Assembly (NCBI RefSeq): GCF_030657435.1
Contig: NZ_JAUTWS010000009.1
Coordinates: 62,001-126,000 of the forward strand
DNA length: 64,000 nucleotides
Source: Paracraurococcus lichenis
Lineage (GTDB): Bacteria; Pseudomonadota; Alphaproteobacteria; Acetobacterales; Acetobacteraceae
Direction: 5' to 3'
This document shows, piece after piece, positions 41,021-54,295 of this stretch. Each line of letters starts with the position of its first letter. Positions within the stretch are counted from its first letter, which is position 1. A program made the position numbers and the translations under genes. The notes under the pieces are model-generated. The model did not search any database, was not told the origin of the DNA, and saw only the letters and a program-made list of their open reading frames with translations.

Positions 41021-42820
41021 TCATGCCCCGCCATCCTGCCGCGGCGGGTCGAGCAGGGCGACCGTGCAACGCGGGGGCAGGGTGCCGGTGCCGAGCGCCG
41101 CGGCCGCCCCTGCCATGCCCTCGAAGAGCGGCTGGCCCTTCGCGGCGCAGGCGGCCGGAGCCTCGCCGAGATTGGTGGCGATGGTCAGCAGGCTGCCGTC
41201 GCCGAGGCGCCAGCGGGCGAGCACGGCCTTCTCCCCGACCGGTTCGGCGCCGATGGCGCTGGCGCCGGGCAGGCGCGGGACGATGTGCTGCAGCCGCAGC
41301 GCGATCAGCCGCTTGTGCAGGGCGAGCACCGCGTCATGCGGCGGGCGCTGCGCCTCCGCCGGGTCGGGCACCGAGTCCAGGAAGGTGCCTTCGGCATTCG
41401 GGTCCGGGATGCGCTCGCGCTTCGCCGGGTCCTGGAAGGCGGCGAATTTCTGGAACTCCTTGCGCCGGCCGGCGGTGACCAGCGGCGCGAGTTCGGCATT
41501 GTGGTCGGTGAAGAAGAGGAAGGGGGCGGAGGCGCCCCATTCCTCCCCCATGAAGAGCATGGGGATCTGCGGCGCGAGCAGCAGCAGTGCGGTCGCCGCC
41601 GCGAGCGAGGCCGGGTCGGCGAGTGCCGCCAGCCGCTCGCCGAAGGCGCGGTTGCCGACCTGGTCGTGGTTCTGCAGGAAGAGCACGAAGGCGGTCGGCG
41701 GGAGATGGGCGGAGGGCTCGCCGCGCGGCGCGCCGAGGTGTTCGGACCGCTGGCCCTGGAAGAGGAAGCCTTCCGAGAGAACCTTCGCCAGCTTCTCGGC
41801 GCCGGACTCGCAAAAATCCTCGTAGTAGCCCTCGTGCTCGCCGGTCAGCAGCGGGTGCAGGATGTTGTGGCCGTCGTCGTTCCACTGGGCATCGAACTGG
41901 CCGGAGGGCGCCAGGTGATGCGCGCCGTTGCGCTCGTTCTCCAGCACCAGGTGGACGTGGCGATCGGGGATCTCGTGGCGGATGCGGGCGGCCAGCACGT
42001 CCAGCCAGTCGGTCTCGGCGATCGCGTGCACGGCGTCGAAGCGCAGGCCGTCGAAGCGGTACTCGTTCAGCCAGAACAGGGCATTGTCCTCGAAGAAGCT
42101 CCGCACGGGCTCCTTCCTGAAGTCGATGGCGGCGCCCCAGGGGGTGTGGATGCCCTCGTCGAAGAAGGGCCTGGCATAGGCGTGCAGATAGGCGCCGTCC
42201 GGGCCGAAATGGTTGTAGACCACGTCGAGGAAGACCATCAGCCCGAGGCCGTGCGCGGCATCGACCAGCGCCTTCAGCGCCTCCGGCGTGCCGAGGGCGG
42301 TGTCAGGCGCATAGGGCAGCACGCCGTCATAGCCCCAGTTCCGCCGGCCGGGGAAATCGTTGATCGGCATCAGCTCGATGGCGGTGACGCCGAGTTCCTT
42401 CAGGCGCGGCAGCGCCGCCTGCACGCCCGCGAAGCCGCCCATGGCGCCGGCATGGAGTTCGTACAGCACCACCTCGTGCCAGGGCCGGCCCTGCCAGCCC
42501 GCCTGCTGCCAGCGATAGGCGCGCGGATCGACCACGACGGAGGGATCGTGCACATCGCCCGCCTGCAGGCGGGAGGCCGGGTCGGGCACGGCGAGATCCG
42601 GCGAGACGCGGAAGCGGTACTGCGCGCCGGCGCCGACCGGCGCCACCACCTCGTGCCAGCCATCGCCCAGCGCGTTCATCTCCTGCGGCGCGTGCTGCTC
42701 CACCTCCAGCATCACCTGCGGTTCATCCGGCGCCCAGAGGCGGAAGCGGGTGCGGGGGATGTCGCCGGCGGCCTCCAGCAGCGTGGCGCCCCAGCGCGTC
42801 TCCTGCGCGAAGCGGCTCAT
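41021..42820 (-). CDS. treZ: maltooligosyltrehalose trehalohydrolase
   Basis: 599 residues, GH13 with an N-terminal CBM48-like domain (RWGATLLEAAG, TRFRLWAPDEPQVMLEVE). VVYNHFGPDG, GLRFDAVHAI (nucleophile Asp), LVLENERN (acid Glu) and LQNHDQVGNRA are the four GH13 regions in TreZ form. It releases trehalose from maltooligosyl-trehalose made by TreY. Because treY here is a remnant, TreZ needs a TreY encoded elsewhere or has another role. Its start overlaps the glgX stop by ATGA (42817-42820). Confidence 0.93.
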   Translation of the reverse strand: MSRFAQETRWGATLLEAAGDIPRTRFRLWAPDEPQVMLEVEQHAPQEMNALGDGWHEVVAPVGAGAQYRFRVSPDLAVPDPASRLQAGDVHDPSVVVDPRAYRWQQAGWQGRPWHEVVLYELHAGAMGGFAGVQAALPRLKELGVTAIELMPINDFPGRRNWGYDGVLPYAPDTALGTPEALKALVDAAHGLGLMVFLDVVYNHFGPDGAYLHAYARPFFDEGIHTPWGAAIDFRKEPVRSFFEDNALFWLNEYRFDGLRFDAVHAIAETDWLDVLAARIRHEIPDRHVHLVLENERNGAHHLAPSGQFDAQWNDDGHNILHPLLTGEHEGYYEDFCESGAEKLAKVLSEGFLFQGQRSEHLGAPRGEPSAHLPPTAFVLFLQNHDQVGNRAFGERLAALADPASLAAATALLLLAPQIPMLFMGEEWGASAPFLFFTDHNAELAPLVTAGRRKEFQKFAAFQDPAKRERIPDPNAEGTFLDSVPDPAEAQRPPHDAVLALHKRLIALRLQHIVPRLPGASAIGAEPVGEKAVLARWRLGDGSLLTIATNLGEAPAACAAKGQPLFEGMAGAAAALGTGTLPPRCTVALLDPPRQDGGA

Positions 42821-44916
42821 GACAGCCTCGCCGCCAGCAGCACCGCGCCATGCGGGCCGACCGGCACCGCCTCGTCATGCACGGGCCTCTCCGGCCCGTC
42901 CGGATGCACGCTGTCCAGCACCAGCGTCCAGGCCAGCGGCGGCTTCGGCAGCGCGAAGGCATGCCCCGCCGCATCGGCATTCAGCAGCAGCAGCGTGACG
43001 TCCACGCCGCCATTCTCCGCCGCGGTGGCGCGGCGCAGCGCCAGGGTGCGGGCCGCGGGATCGTTCCAGGCCTCGGGGGTCATGGCTTTTCCATGCTGGT
43101 CGAACCAGGCAATGTCGTTCAGGCCGGGCCGGAGTTCCGTCACGCCGTGCAGGAAGATGGGCGGGCGAAGCGGCGGCAGGCGCTTGCGCAAGGCGATGAG
43201 CCGCGCGACGAAGCGCTGCAGGGCGCGGGCGGGCGGCGTCGCCGCGAGGTCCCAATCCACCCAGCTCGTATGGTTGTCCTGGTTGTAGGCGTTGTTGTTG
43301 CCGCCCTGGCTGCGCAGCATCTCGTCGCCCGCCAGCAGCATGGGCGTGCCGGCCGAGGCGAAGACGGTGACCAGCATGGCACGCAGCACGGCCAGGCGGG
43401 TGGCGATGATCTCGGGATCCGCCGTCTCGCCCTCCACGCCCCAGTTGCGGCTGTGGTTGTCGCCATGGCCGTCGCGGTTGTCCTCGCCATTGGCCTCGTT
43501 GTGCCGCTGCTCGTAGGAGACGGTGTCGAGGAGGGTGAAGCCGTCATGCGAGGCGGCGTAGTTCACGCTGGCCCAGGGCCGGCGGCGGCGGCGGTCGAAG
43601 AGCTCGGCCGAGCCGGTCAGCCGCGCCGCGAGGTCGCTGCGCATCCCGTCGTCGCCGCGCCAGAAGCGGCGGATGCCGTCGCGGAAGCGGTCGTTCCATT
43701 CGGCGAAGCCGGGCGGGTGGTTGCCGAGCTGGTAGCCGCCCGGGCCGATGTCCCAGGGCTCGCTGATCAGCTTCACCCGGCTCAGCACCGGGTCCTGCCG
43801 CACCGCGTCGAAGAAGCCGCTGCCCGGATCGAAGCCCGGCCCCTCCCGCCCCAGGATGCTGCCGAGGTCGAAGCGGAAGCCGTCGATGCGGTATTCCGTC
43901 ACCCAGTAGCGCAGGCTGTCCATGACCATCTGCAGCACGCGCGGATGCGACAGGTTCACCGTGTTGCCGGTGCCGGTGTCGTTGATGCAGTGCCGCTCGT
44001 CGCCGGGGACGAGCCGGTAGTAGGAGGCATTGTCGAGCCCGCGCCAGGAGAGCGTCGGGCCGAGCTCGCTGCCCTCGCAGGTGTGGTTGTAGACGACGTC
44101 GAGGATCACCTCGATGCCCGCGCCGTGCAGGCGGCGGACGGCCACCTTCAGCTCGTTGCGCATCCACGACTCGATGAGGTAGCGCGGCTCCGGCGCGAAG
44201 AAGGAGAGGGTCGAGTAGCCCCAGTAGTTGCGCAGCCCCTTCTCGACGAGGAAGCGGTCCTGCAGGAAGGCCTGGATCGGCAGCAGCTCGATGGCGGTGA
44301 TGCCGAGGCGCTGCAGGTGCTCGATGACGCGCGGGTCGGCGAGGGCGGCGAAGGTCCCGCGCTCCCGCGGGCCGATATCGTCCCGGCGCATGGTCAGGCC
44401 ACGCACATGCGCCTCGTAGATCACTGTGCGGTCCCAGGGCGTGCAGGGACTGCGGTCATCGCCCCAGGCGAAGCTGTCATCCACCACCACGCCCTTCGGC
44501 ATGGCCGGCGCGCTGTCGCGCCGGTCGAAGGAGAGGTCGGCGCGGCCGCCGCCTGTGCGGTAGCCGAACAGCACGTCGGACCAGCGCAGCTCGCCATGCA
44601 TCTGCCTGGCATAGGGGTCGAGCAGCAGCTTGTGCGGGTTGAAGCGGTGGCCGCGCCGCGGCTCGTAGGGGCCATAGGCACGATAGCCGTAGATCTGGCC
44701 CGGCCGCGCCTCCGGCAGGTAGCCGTGCCAGACCTCGTCGGTGCATTCCGGCAGCGGCAGCCGCGCCACCTCCCGCCGGCCCGAAGGGTCGAAGAGGCAG
44801 AGGTCGATCCGCTCGGCATTGGCCGAGAAGACCGCGAAATTGACGCCGAGGCCGTCCCAGTTCGCCCCCAGCGGATCGGGCCGGCCGGGGAGCAGGCGGG
44901 TCGGTATCGGCGGCAT
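42817..44916 (-). CDS. glgX: glycogen debranching enzyme
   Basis: 699 residues, GH13 isoamylase type. N-terminal CBM48 (PDPLGANWDGLGVNFAVFSANAERIDLCLF split over 14-45), then DVVYNHTCEGSELGPTLSWRGLDNASYY, GFRFDLGSILG (nucleophile), LISEPWDIGPGGYQLG (acid) and NYAASHDGFTL. It cleaves alpha-1,6 branches of glycogen or limit dextrins. The ATG at 44916 is at the conserved N-terminus; the 30 codons of open frame before it fall in the repeat-containing gap. It is co-translated with treZ. Confidence 0.93.
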   Translation of the reverse strand: MPPIPTRLLPGRPDPLGANWDGLGVNFAVFSANAERIDLCLFDPSGRREVARLPLPECTDEVWHGYLPEARPGQIYGYRAYGPYEPRRGHRFNPHKLLLDPYARQMHGELRWSDVLFGYRTGGGRADLSFDRRDSAPAMPKGVVVDDSFAWGDDRSPCTPWDRTVIYEAHVRGLTMRRDDIGPRERGTFAALADPRVIEHLQRLGITAIELLPIQAFLQDRFLVEKGLRNYWGYSTLSFFAPEPRYLIESWMRNELKVAVRRLHGAGIEVILDVVYNHTCEGSELGPTLSWRGLDNASYYRLVPGDERHCINDTGTGNTVNLSHPRVLQMVMDSLRYWVTEYRIDGFRFDLGSILGREGPGFDPGSGFFDAVRQDPVLSRVKLISEPWDIGPGGYQLGNHPPGFAEWNDRFRDGIRRFWRGDDGMRSDLAARLTGSAELFDRRRRRPWASVNYAASHDGFTLLDTVSYEQRHNEANGEDNRDGHGDNHSRNWGVEGETADPEIIATRLAVLRAMLVTVFASAGTPMLLAGDEMLRSQGGNNNAYNQDNHTSWVDWDLAATPPARALQRFVARLIALRKRLPPLRPPIFLHGVTELRPGLNDIAWFDQHGKAMTPEAWNDPAARTLALRRATAAENGGVDVTLLLLNADAAGHAFALPKPPLAWTLVLDSVHPDGPERPVHDEAVPVGPHGAVLLAARLS

Positions 44917-44989
44917 GTCAGGGCGTGCCTGCGGTGGGTCTCGGGTCGGTCCGGCGGTTCTCTTCCGCCCCGGCGGCGTCAGCGGCCTT

Positions 44990-45010
44990 GCCGATGCAAC
45001 CAGCATCGGC
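44990..45010. repeat. 8-bp stem-loop at the edge of the dispersed repeat
   Basis: GCCGATGC, loop AACCA, GCATCGGC: a perfect 8-bp stem. Its right arm is the first part of repeat copy B, so the hairpin may be part of the repeat unit; the matching left arm of copy A would lie outside the window. Confidence 0.6.
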
Positions 45011-45063
45011 TGCGTCCGCTTCCTTGCCAGGACGAAAGATCACGCGCCAGCCCTCCGCCTCAC
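45004..45063. repeat. dispersed 60-nt repeat, copy B, in the glgB-glgX gap
   Basis: Matches window positions 1-60 at 51 of 60 bases with no gap. It occupies the 163-bp spacer between glgB and glgX, the only wide gap in the otherwise tight cluster. On the minus strand a 52-codon open frame runs from a GTG near 45075 through the repeat to a TGA two bases before the glgX ATG; its peptide includes EAEGWRVIFRPGKEADAADA. It has no family I know and could be a by-product of the repeat. Confidence 0.7.
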
Positions 45064-45079
45064 CCACCGCAGACACGCC

Positions 45080-47232
45080 CTACCCCTGCGGCGTGAGGAT
45101 CAGCGCGGCCAGCGGCGGCAGGAAGAGGTTCAGGCTGTCGCCGAAGCCGTGACTCGGGATGGGCTCCGCCTGGATCCAACCACCGTTGCCGCTGTTGGTC
45201 CCGCCATAGGCGGCGCCGTCGCTGTTCAACACCTCGTGCCAGGCACCGCCGCGCGGCACGCCGATCCGGTAGTCGTGCCGTGGGACCGGCGTGAAGTTGC
45301 AGACGACCAGCGCCGGCGGATCGCCCTCCGCGCCGAGGCGCAGCCAGGCGAAGACGCTCTGCGCGCGGTCGTCGCCGATCACCCAGCGGAAGCCTTCCGG
45401 CGCGTCGTCGCTCCGATGCAGTGCCGGGATGGACCGGTAGGCCTCGTTCAGGTCGTGCAGCAGGCGCTGGATGCCGCGGTGGCGCGCATCGTCGAGCAGC
45501 GGCCAGTTCACCGAGGCATCGTGATTCCACTCGGCGGGCTGGGCGATCTCGCCGCCCATGAAGAGCAGCTTCTTGCCCGGATGCGTCCACATGAAGCTGA
45601 GATAGGCGCGGAGATTGGCGAATTTCTGCCACTCGTCGCCCGGCATCTTCCCGAGCAGCGAGCCCTTGCCATAGACCACCTCGTCATGGCTGAGCGGCAG
45701 GATGAACTTCTCGCTCCAGGCATAGACCAGGCCGAAGGTCATCTGGTCGTGGTGGTAGCGGCGGTTGACCGGGTCCTCCTCCATGTAGTGGAGGCTGTCG
45801 TGCATCCAGCCCATGTTCCACTTGTACTGGAAGCCGAGGCCGCCTTCCTGCGTCGGCCTGGTCACGCCGGGCCAGGCGGTGCTCTCCTCGGCGATCACCA
45901 CCGCGCCCGGGCAGCGCTCGGCGACGACGGCGTTCATCTCCTGCAGGAAGGCCACGGCCTCGAGGTTCTCCCGCCCGCCATGGCGGTTCGGGATCCACTC
46001 GCCGGCCGGGCGGGAATAGTCGCGGTAGAGCATGGAGGCGACCGCATCCACCCGCAGACCGTCCACATGGTAGTGTTCCAGCCAGTGCAGCGCGCTGGCC
46101 AGCAGGAAGCCGCGCACCTCGTTGCGACCGAAATTGTAGATCGCGGTGTTCCAGTCGCGGTGGAAGCCCTCCCGCGGATCGGCATGCTCATAGAGGGCGG
46201 TGCCGTCGAAGCGGTAGAGGCCATGCGCGTCGGTCGGGAAATGCGCCGGCACCCAGTCGAGGATCACGCCGATCCCCGCGGCATGGGCGCGGTCGACGAA
46301 ATGCGCAAAGCCGGTCGGCGAGCCGAAGCGGGCGGAGGGTGCGAACATCGACAGCGGCTGGTAGCCCCAGCTTCCGCCGAAGGGATGCTCCATGACCGGC
46401 AGGAACTCGACATGGGTGAAGCCCATGCCCTGGACATAGGGGATCAGCCGGTCGGCGAGGCGGTCCCAGTCCGGCGCCTCGCCCTCGGCATCGCGCCACC
46501 AGGACCCGGCATGCACCTCGTAGACCGAGATCGGCGCGTCCGGCGCCTGCGCCGCGCCGCGGCGCGCCATCCAGGCCTGGTCGGACCAGGCGAATTCCGC
46601 CGGGTCCATGACGCGCGAGGCCGTCGCCGGCGGATGCTCCGTCATCAGCGCCAGCGGATCGGCCTTCAGCGGCAGCACCTGGCCGTCGGCGCCGAGGATC
46701 TCGTACTTGTAGGTCGCACCCGGCAGCAGGCGCGGGATGAAGAGCTCCCAGGCGCCCGCCTCGGCGCGCCGCCGCATCGGGTGGCGGCGGCCGTCCCAGC
46801 CATTGAAGTCGCCGACGACCGAGACGCGCCGGGCATTCGGTGCCCAGAGGGCGAAGCGCACGCCGGGGATGCCATCCACCGTCATGGCCTGGGCGCCGAA
46901 GACCTTCGCCAGCTCGAAATGCCGGCCTTCGGCAAACAGGTAGATGTCCATGTCGCCGAGCAGCAGGCCGAAGCTGTAGGGGTCCTCCGTCTCCTGCGGC
47001 AGGCCCGGCCACTCCACGCGCAGCCGGTAGGGCACCTGGCGGGAGACGCGGCCGGCGAAGAGGCCGGCGGGGTGCACGCGCTCCAGCCGCCCCAGCTCCT
47101 CCCCGCCCTCGCGCGCCAGCACCGTCACGCCGCGCGCGCCGGGCTGGAAGCTCCGCACCTCCCCGTCATGCGGGCCGAGCACCGCGAAGGGGTCGCCATG
47201 GTGCCCGGTGGCCAGCGCCTCGTAAGCCTGCA

Positions 47233-47236
<4 letters not shown>
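45080..47236 (-). CDS. glgB: 1,4-alpha-glucan branching enzyme
   Basis: 718 residues, GH13. An N1 domain ([11 protein letters not shown]), a CBM48 domain ([29 protein letters not shown] split) and the catalytic barrel with [26 protein letters not shown] (nucleophile Asp), [13 protein letters not shown] (acid Glu) and [15 protein letters not shown]. It introduces alpha-1,6 branches into glucan, acting on the linear chains made by GlgE here. The start overlaps the treS-mak stop (47233-47236, with two adjacent ATG codons). Confidence 0.95.
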
Positions 47237-50591
<3,355 letters not shown>

Positions 50592-50592
<1 letters not shown>

Positions 50593-53500
50593 CAGGCACC
50601 CTCCGCCGGCCGCACGCGCCACAATCCGAAGGGCAAGGCCCCCGGGTCCAGCCGCAGCCGCTGGACCTTGCCACGCCAGGTGAACCGCCGCCCCGTCATC
50701 AGGTCCTCCGCCTCCAGCGCCGCGTGGTCGGGCAGGCCCCATTCCCATAGCGGCAATTCGACCGCCGCTTCCTGCACGTTGAAGGGGTCGAGCGACACGG
50801 CGCAGAGGACCACATTCCCGCGATCCGGCGTCGCCTTGCGATACCACAGCACCTGGTCGTTGAAGGCATTGTGGAAGGCGACGCCGAGATGCGTCTGCAG
50901 CGCCGGGTTGGCGCGGCGGGCCATGTTCAGGCGGGTGATCTCGTCGACGATGTCGCCCGGCCGCCGGTCCGGCCAGACCCGGATCTCGTACTTCTCCGAG
51001 TCGAGATACTCCTCACGGCCCGGCAGCGGCGTCGCCTCGCAGAGCTCGAAGCCCTGGTACATGCCCCAGAGGCCGGACAGCGTCGTCGCCAGGGCGGCGC
51101 GGATCAGGTGCGCCGCGCGGCCGCCGGTCTGCAGGAAGGGCGGGTTGATGTCGGGCGTATTGACGAAGAAATGCGGGCGGAAGAAATCGCGCGGCGCGGT
51201 GGTGGACAGTTCCGTCAGGTACTCCGTGATCTCCGGCTTCTCGTTCCGCCAGGTGAAGTAGGTATAGGACTGGCTGAAGCCGATCTTGGCGAGACGGTAC
51301 ATGACCTTCGGACGCGTGAAGGCCTCGGCCAGGAAGACCGCGTCGGGATGGCGGGAGCGGATGTCGCCGATCAGCCATTCCCAGAAGGGAAAGGGTTTGG
51401 TGTGCGGGTTGTCCACGCGGAACAGCCGCACGCCGTTGTCCACCCAGAACTGCACCACGTTGCGCAGCGTCACCCACAGGGACGGGACGGCGCCGGCATT
51501 GTAGAAATCGACGTTGACGATGTCCTGGTACTTCTTCGGCGGGTTCTCGGCATACTTGATGCTGCCGTCGGGTCGCCAGTCGAACCAGTCCCTGTGCTCG
51601 CGCAGCCAGGGATGGTCCGGGCTGCACTGCACCGCGAAGTCGAGCGCGAGCTCGAGCCCCTGCTCCCGCGCCGCATCGACCAGCCGGCGGAAATCCTCGA
51701 GCGTGCCGAGCTGCGGATGGATGGCGTCGTGCCCGCCTTCTTCGGATCCGATGGCATAGGGGCTGCCCGGATCCTCCGGCCCCGGCGTCAGGGTGTTGTT
51801 GCGGCCCTTGCGGAAGGCGCGGCCGATCGGGTGGATCGGCGGGAAATACAGCACGTCGAAGCCCATCGCCCGGATATGCGGCAGGCGGCCGATGACGTCG
51901 TCGAAGGTGCCGTGCCGGGCGGCATCGCCGCTCTGGCTGCGGGGGAAGAGCTCGTACCAGCTCGCGAAGCCGGCGCCGGTGCGCTCGGCATCCAGCGGCA
52001 TCTCCGGGCTGCGGACGCGAAAGGGTCGGTCGTCGGCGGCCGCCATCAGCCGCGCCATGTCGCGCGAGAGCAGGATGGTCAGCCGCTCCTGGTCCGGGGC
52101 GCCCTGCAGCCGCTCGGCGAGCGCCGAGAGCGCGCCGCCTGCCCGCTCCCCGGCCTTGGTCACCAGGATGCGGCCTTCCTCCAGCTCCAGCCCGATCGGG
52201 ACATTGGCGGCGTGCTTCTTCTCCAGCTCGTCGCGGAAGGTGGCGAAGGCGTCGTGCCAGGTCTCGATGACGAAGGCATGGCGGCCCATGCGCTCCAGCG
52301 GGAAGCGCGCCATCCAGCGGTCGTTGCCGAGCGGCGTCATGCGGCACTCGGTCCAGTCGTGCTCGTCCGCGGCGCGCCAGAGCAGCGCGGCGCCGAGCTT
52401 CTCATGCCCGTCGCAGATCAGGTCGCAGGTGACCTCCACCACCTCGCCGACCGTGCGCTTCACCGGGAAGCGGCCGCCCTCGACGGAGGGCGTCACCGCC
52501 TCGATCCCGATGCGCCGGTCGGGCGCCGCGGCCTCGCGCGCCGCCGCCTCGGCCGGGCCGGTCTCGGTGTCGAGCACCGGCGGCGCCGCCTCCGCCTCGA
52601 AGAGCCGCACCTCGCCGGGGGCGAGCTGGACGGTGGAGGTCGCGGTCAGCGCCTCGCCCTCGGGCGGCGAGAGCGGCCGGAAGCGGGTGAAGCTGCCGCC
52701 CGTGCCGGGCAGCAGCGCGGCGATCGCCACGCCCGCCCCGGCGCGCAGGTCCGGATTGGCCAGCACCAGGGTCGCCGTGCTCGCCTGCCGCACATCCGGC
52801 GCGCCGGCGCGCAGCAGCGCCGTCACCGGCGCGCCGAAGCCCGAAAGCGGCCGCAGCTCCGCCCGGCCGAGGCCGCGGTCGGCCAGCGCCGCATTCGCGG
52901 CGCGGAGCGCGGGCGAGAGGTCGAAGCCGCCATGCGCCTGCAGCCAGGCCCAGTCGCCCGGCCGGTCGCGCGCGGCATCGAGCGGCCGGCGGGCGCCGTA
53001 TTCGAAGCCCATGGGCACCAGGATGCCGGCGCCCATGCCGCTCGCCAGCCGCAGGTGGCGGGTGGCGGCGCGCTCGGCGGTCCAGGCATCGGCGTCGCGG
53101 GCGGCCAGGCGCGGGCCGAAGGGCGGCTCGACGGTCGAGATCACCGGGGCGATGGCGGCCAGCCGGGCGGCCTCCTCCACCAGCCAAGCGCCCTCGAGGT
53201 CCCACCAGCCCAGGCTGTCGAAAACCGCGGCGAAGCCGCAGCCGGCCAGCGCCGCCAGGTCGGGCGCCGGGATGCCGGCGGTCCAGGCCATGAAGCGGCA
53301 GTCCGGCAGGGCGGCGGTCAGCCGGCGCCAGGTCGCGGGCGGCACGCGGTGCGGCGCGTCGCAGCGGAAGCCGGCGACGCCCGCCTCGGCAAGGCGGCGC
53401 AGCCGCGCCTCCCACCAGCCGCCGAGCGCCTCGGCGACCGCCGGGTCCTCCCAGCGGGCGCGCGCGGTGCCGCGCTCCGGCGGGGTCTGGCGTGGGTCGG

Positions 53501-53966
53501 GGGCGGTGCCGGGCTCGGCGCCGGCGAACCAGCCGGGGTGGCGGGCGCGGAAGGCGCCGTCCTCGGCGACCCGGTCGAGGACGATGTCGAGGTGCAGCGC
53601 GAGCCCCGCCGCCCTGGCCTTGCCGGCCAGCTCGGCGAGGGCGGAGGCCGCATCGCCCGGCGCCTCCAGGATCGGGTGCGGCGCCTCCGGGTCGGCGAGG
53701 TGGAAGAGGTTGCCGCTCGGCCCCGGCGCGAAGGGCGGGGCGAGGAGGACGGCATCGAAGCCGAGCGCCGCGACGCGCGCGAATGCGGCATCCCAGGCCG
53801 GCAGCGGCCCGACCAGCAGCGGGTGCAGGTAGTAGAGGCGCGGGGCGGATGGCAGCGGCGCGGGCTCCGGCGCCGGCACTGGCGGCGCGGGCGGCGGCGC
53901 GGCGACGACCTCCTCCACCACGGCGCGCGCCGTGGCCTTCGGCTTGCCGCCGCGTCGTGATGCCAT
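50592..53966 (-). CDS. glgE: alpha-1,4-glucan:maltose-1-phosphate maltosyltransferase with extra N-terminal GH13-like domain
   Basis: 1124 residues, versus about 650-700 for common GlgE. The C-terminal 640 residues are a complete Glg[63 protein letters not shown] (nucleophile Asp, about residue 850) and FLAEAFTRP (acid Glu, about 880). Residues about 45-460 form a second GH13-like barrel: [34 protein letters not shown] and [12 protein letters not shown] keep the nucleophile position, but the acid region reads [11 protein letters not shown] without Glu, so this half is probably non-catalytic. It extends glucan with maltose-1-phosphate. The ATG at 53966 has GGGGG five bases upstream. Confidence 0.92.
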
Positions 53967-54103
53967 GGTAACCCCCGTATCCATGCCCGCGGCGAAACGC
54001 CCCGACGCCGCTTCGGCGTCATCACCGCTGCGTGAGTGACGATCCGGGCGGGATGCGGCACGATTCCGGCATGGTGCGGCGCGTCCCGCCCGAGGAGATC
54101 AGG

Positions 54104-54295
54104 ATGCTCGACCCCGACCGCTTCGATCCCGCCGCCATCGTCGCGGCCATGGCCCCGGCCGTCGGCCTGTCCCTCGATGCGGCGCGGCAGGCCCGGGTGG
54201 CGGCGGCGCTGGCCCTGGTGGCGCGGATCGCCGCGCCGGCGCTGCAGGTCCCGCTGGACGAGGCGGCCGAGCCGGCCCCGGTGTACCGGCCGTGA
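54104..54295 (+). CDS. atzG: AtzG-like (DUF4089) small subunit
   Basis: 63 residues. The pattern DRFDPAAIVAAMAPAVGLSL, then VAAALALVARIAAPALQVPL and the end EAAEPAPVYRP, is the DUF4089/AtzG family, a short helical protein that binds and stabilises the AtzE amidase. The ATG at 54104 follows GAGGAG; upstream ATGs in the same frame (54032, 54071) lack similarity. Its stop overlaps the AtzE GTG start (GTGA), supporting a complex. Confidence 0.8.
   Translation: MLDPDRFDPAAIVAAMAPAVGLSLDAARQARVAAALALVARIAAPALQVPLDEAAEPAPVYRP

Noticed and set aside
50871..53960. 1029-codon plus-strand frame opposite glgE
   Set aside because: Antisense of GlgE; repetitive Arg/Gly/His sequence with no domain.
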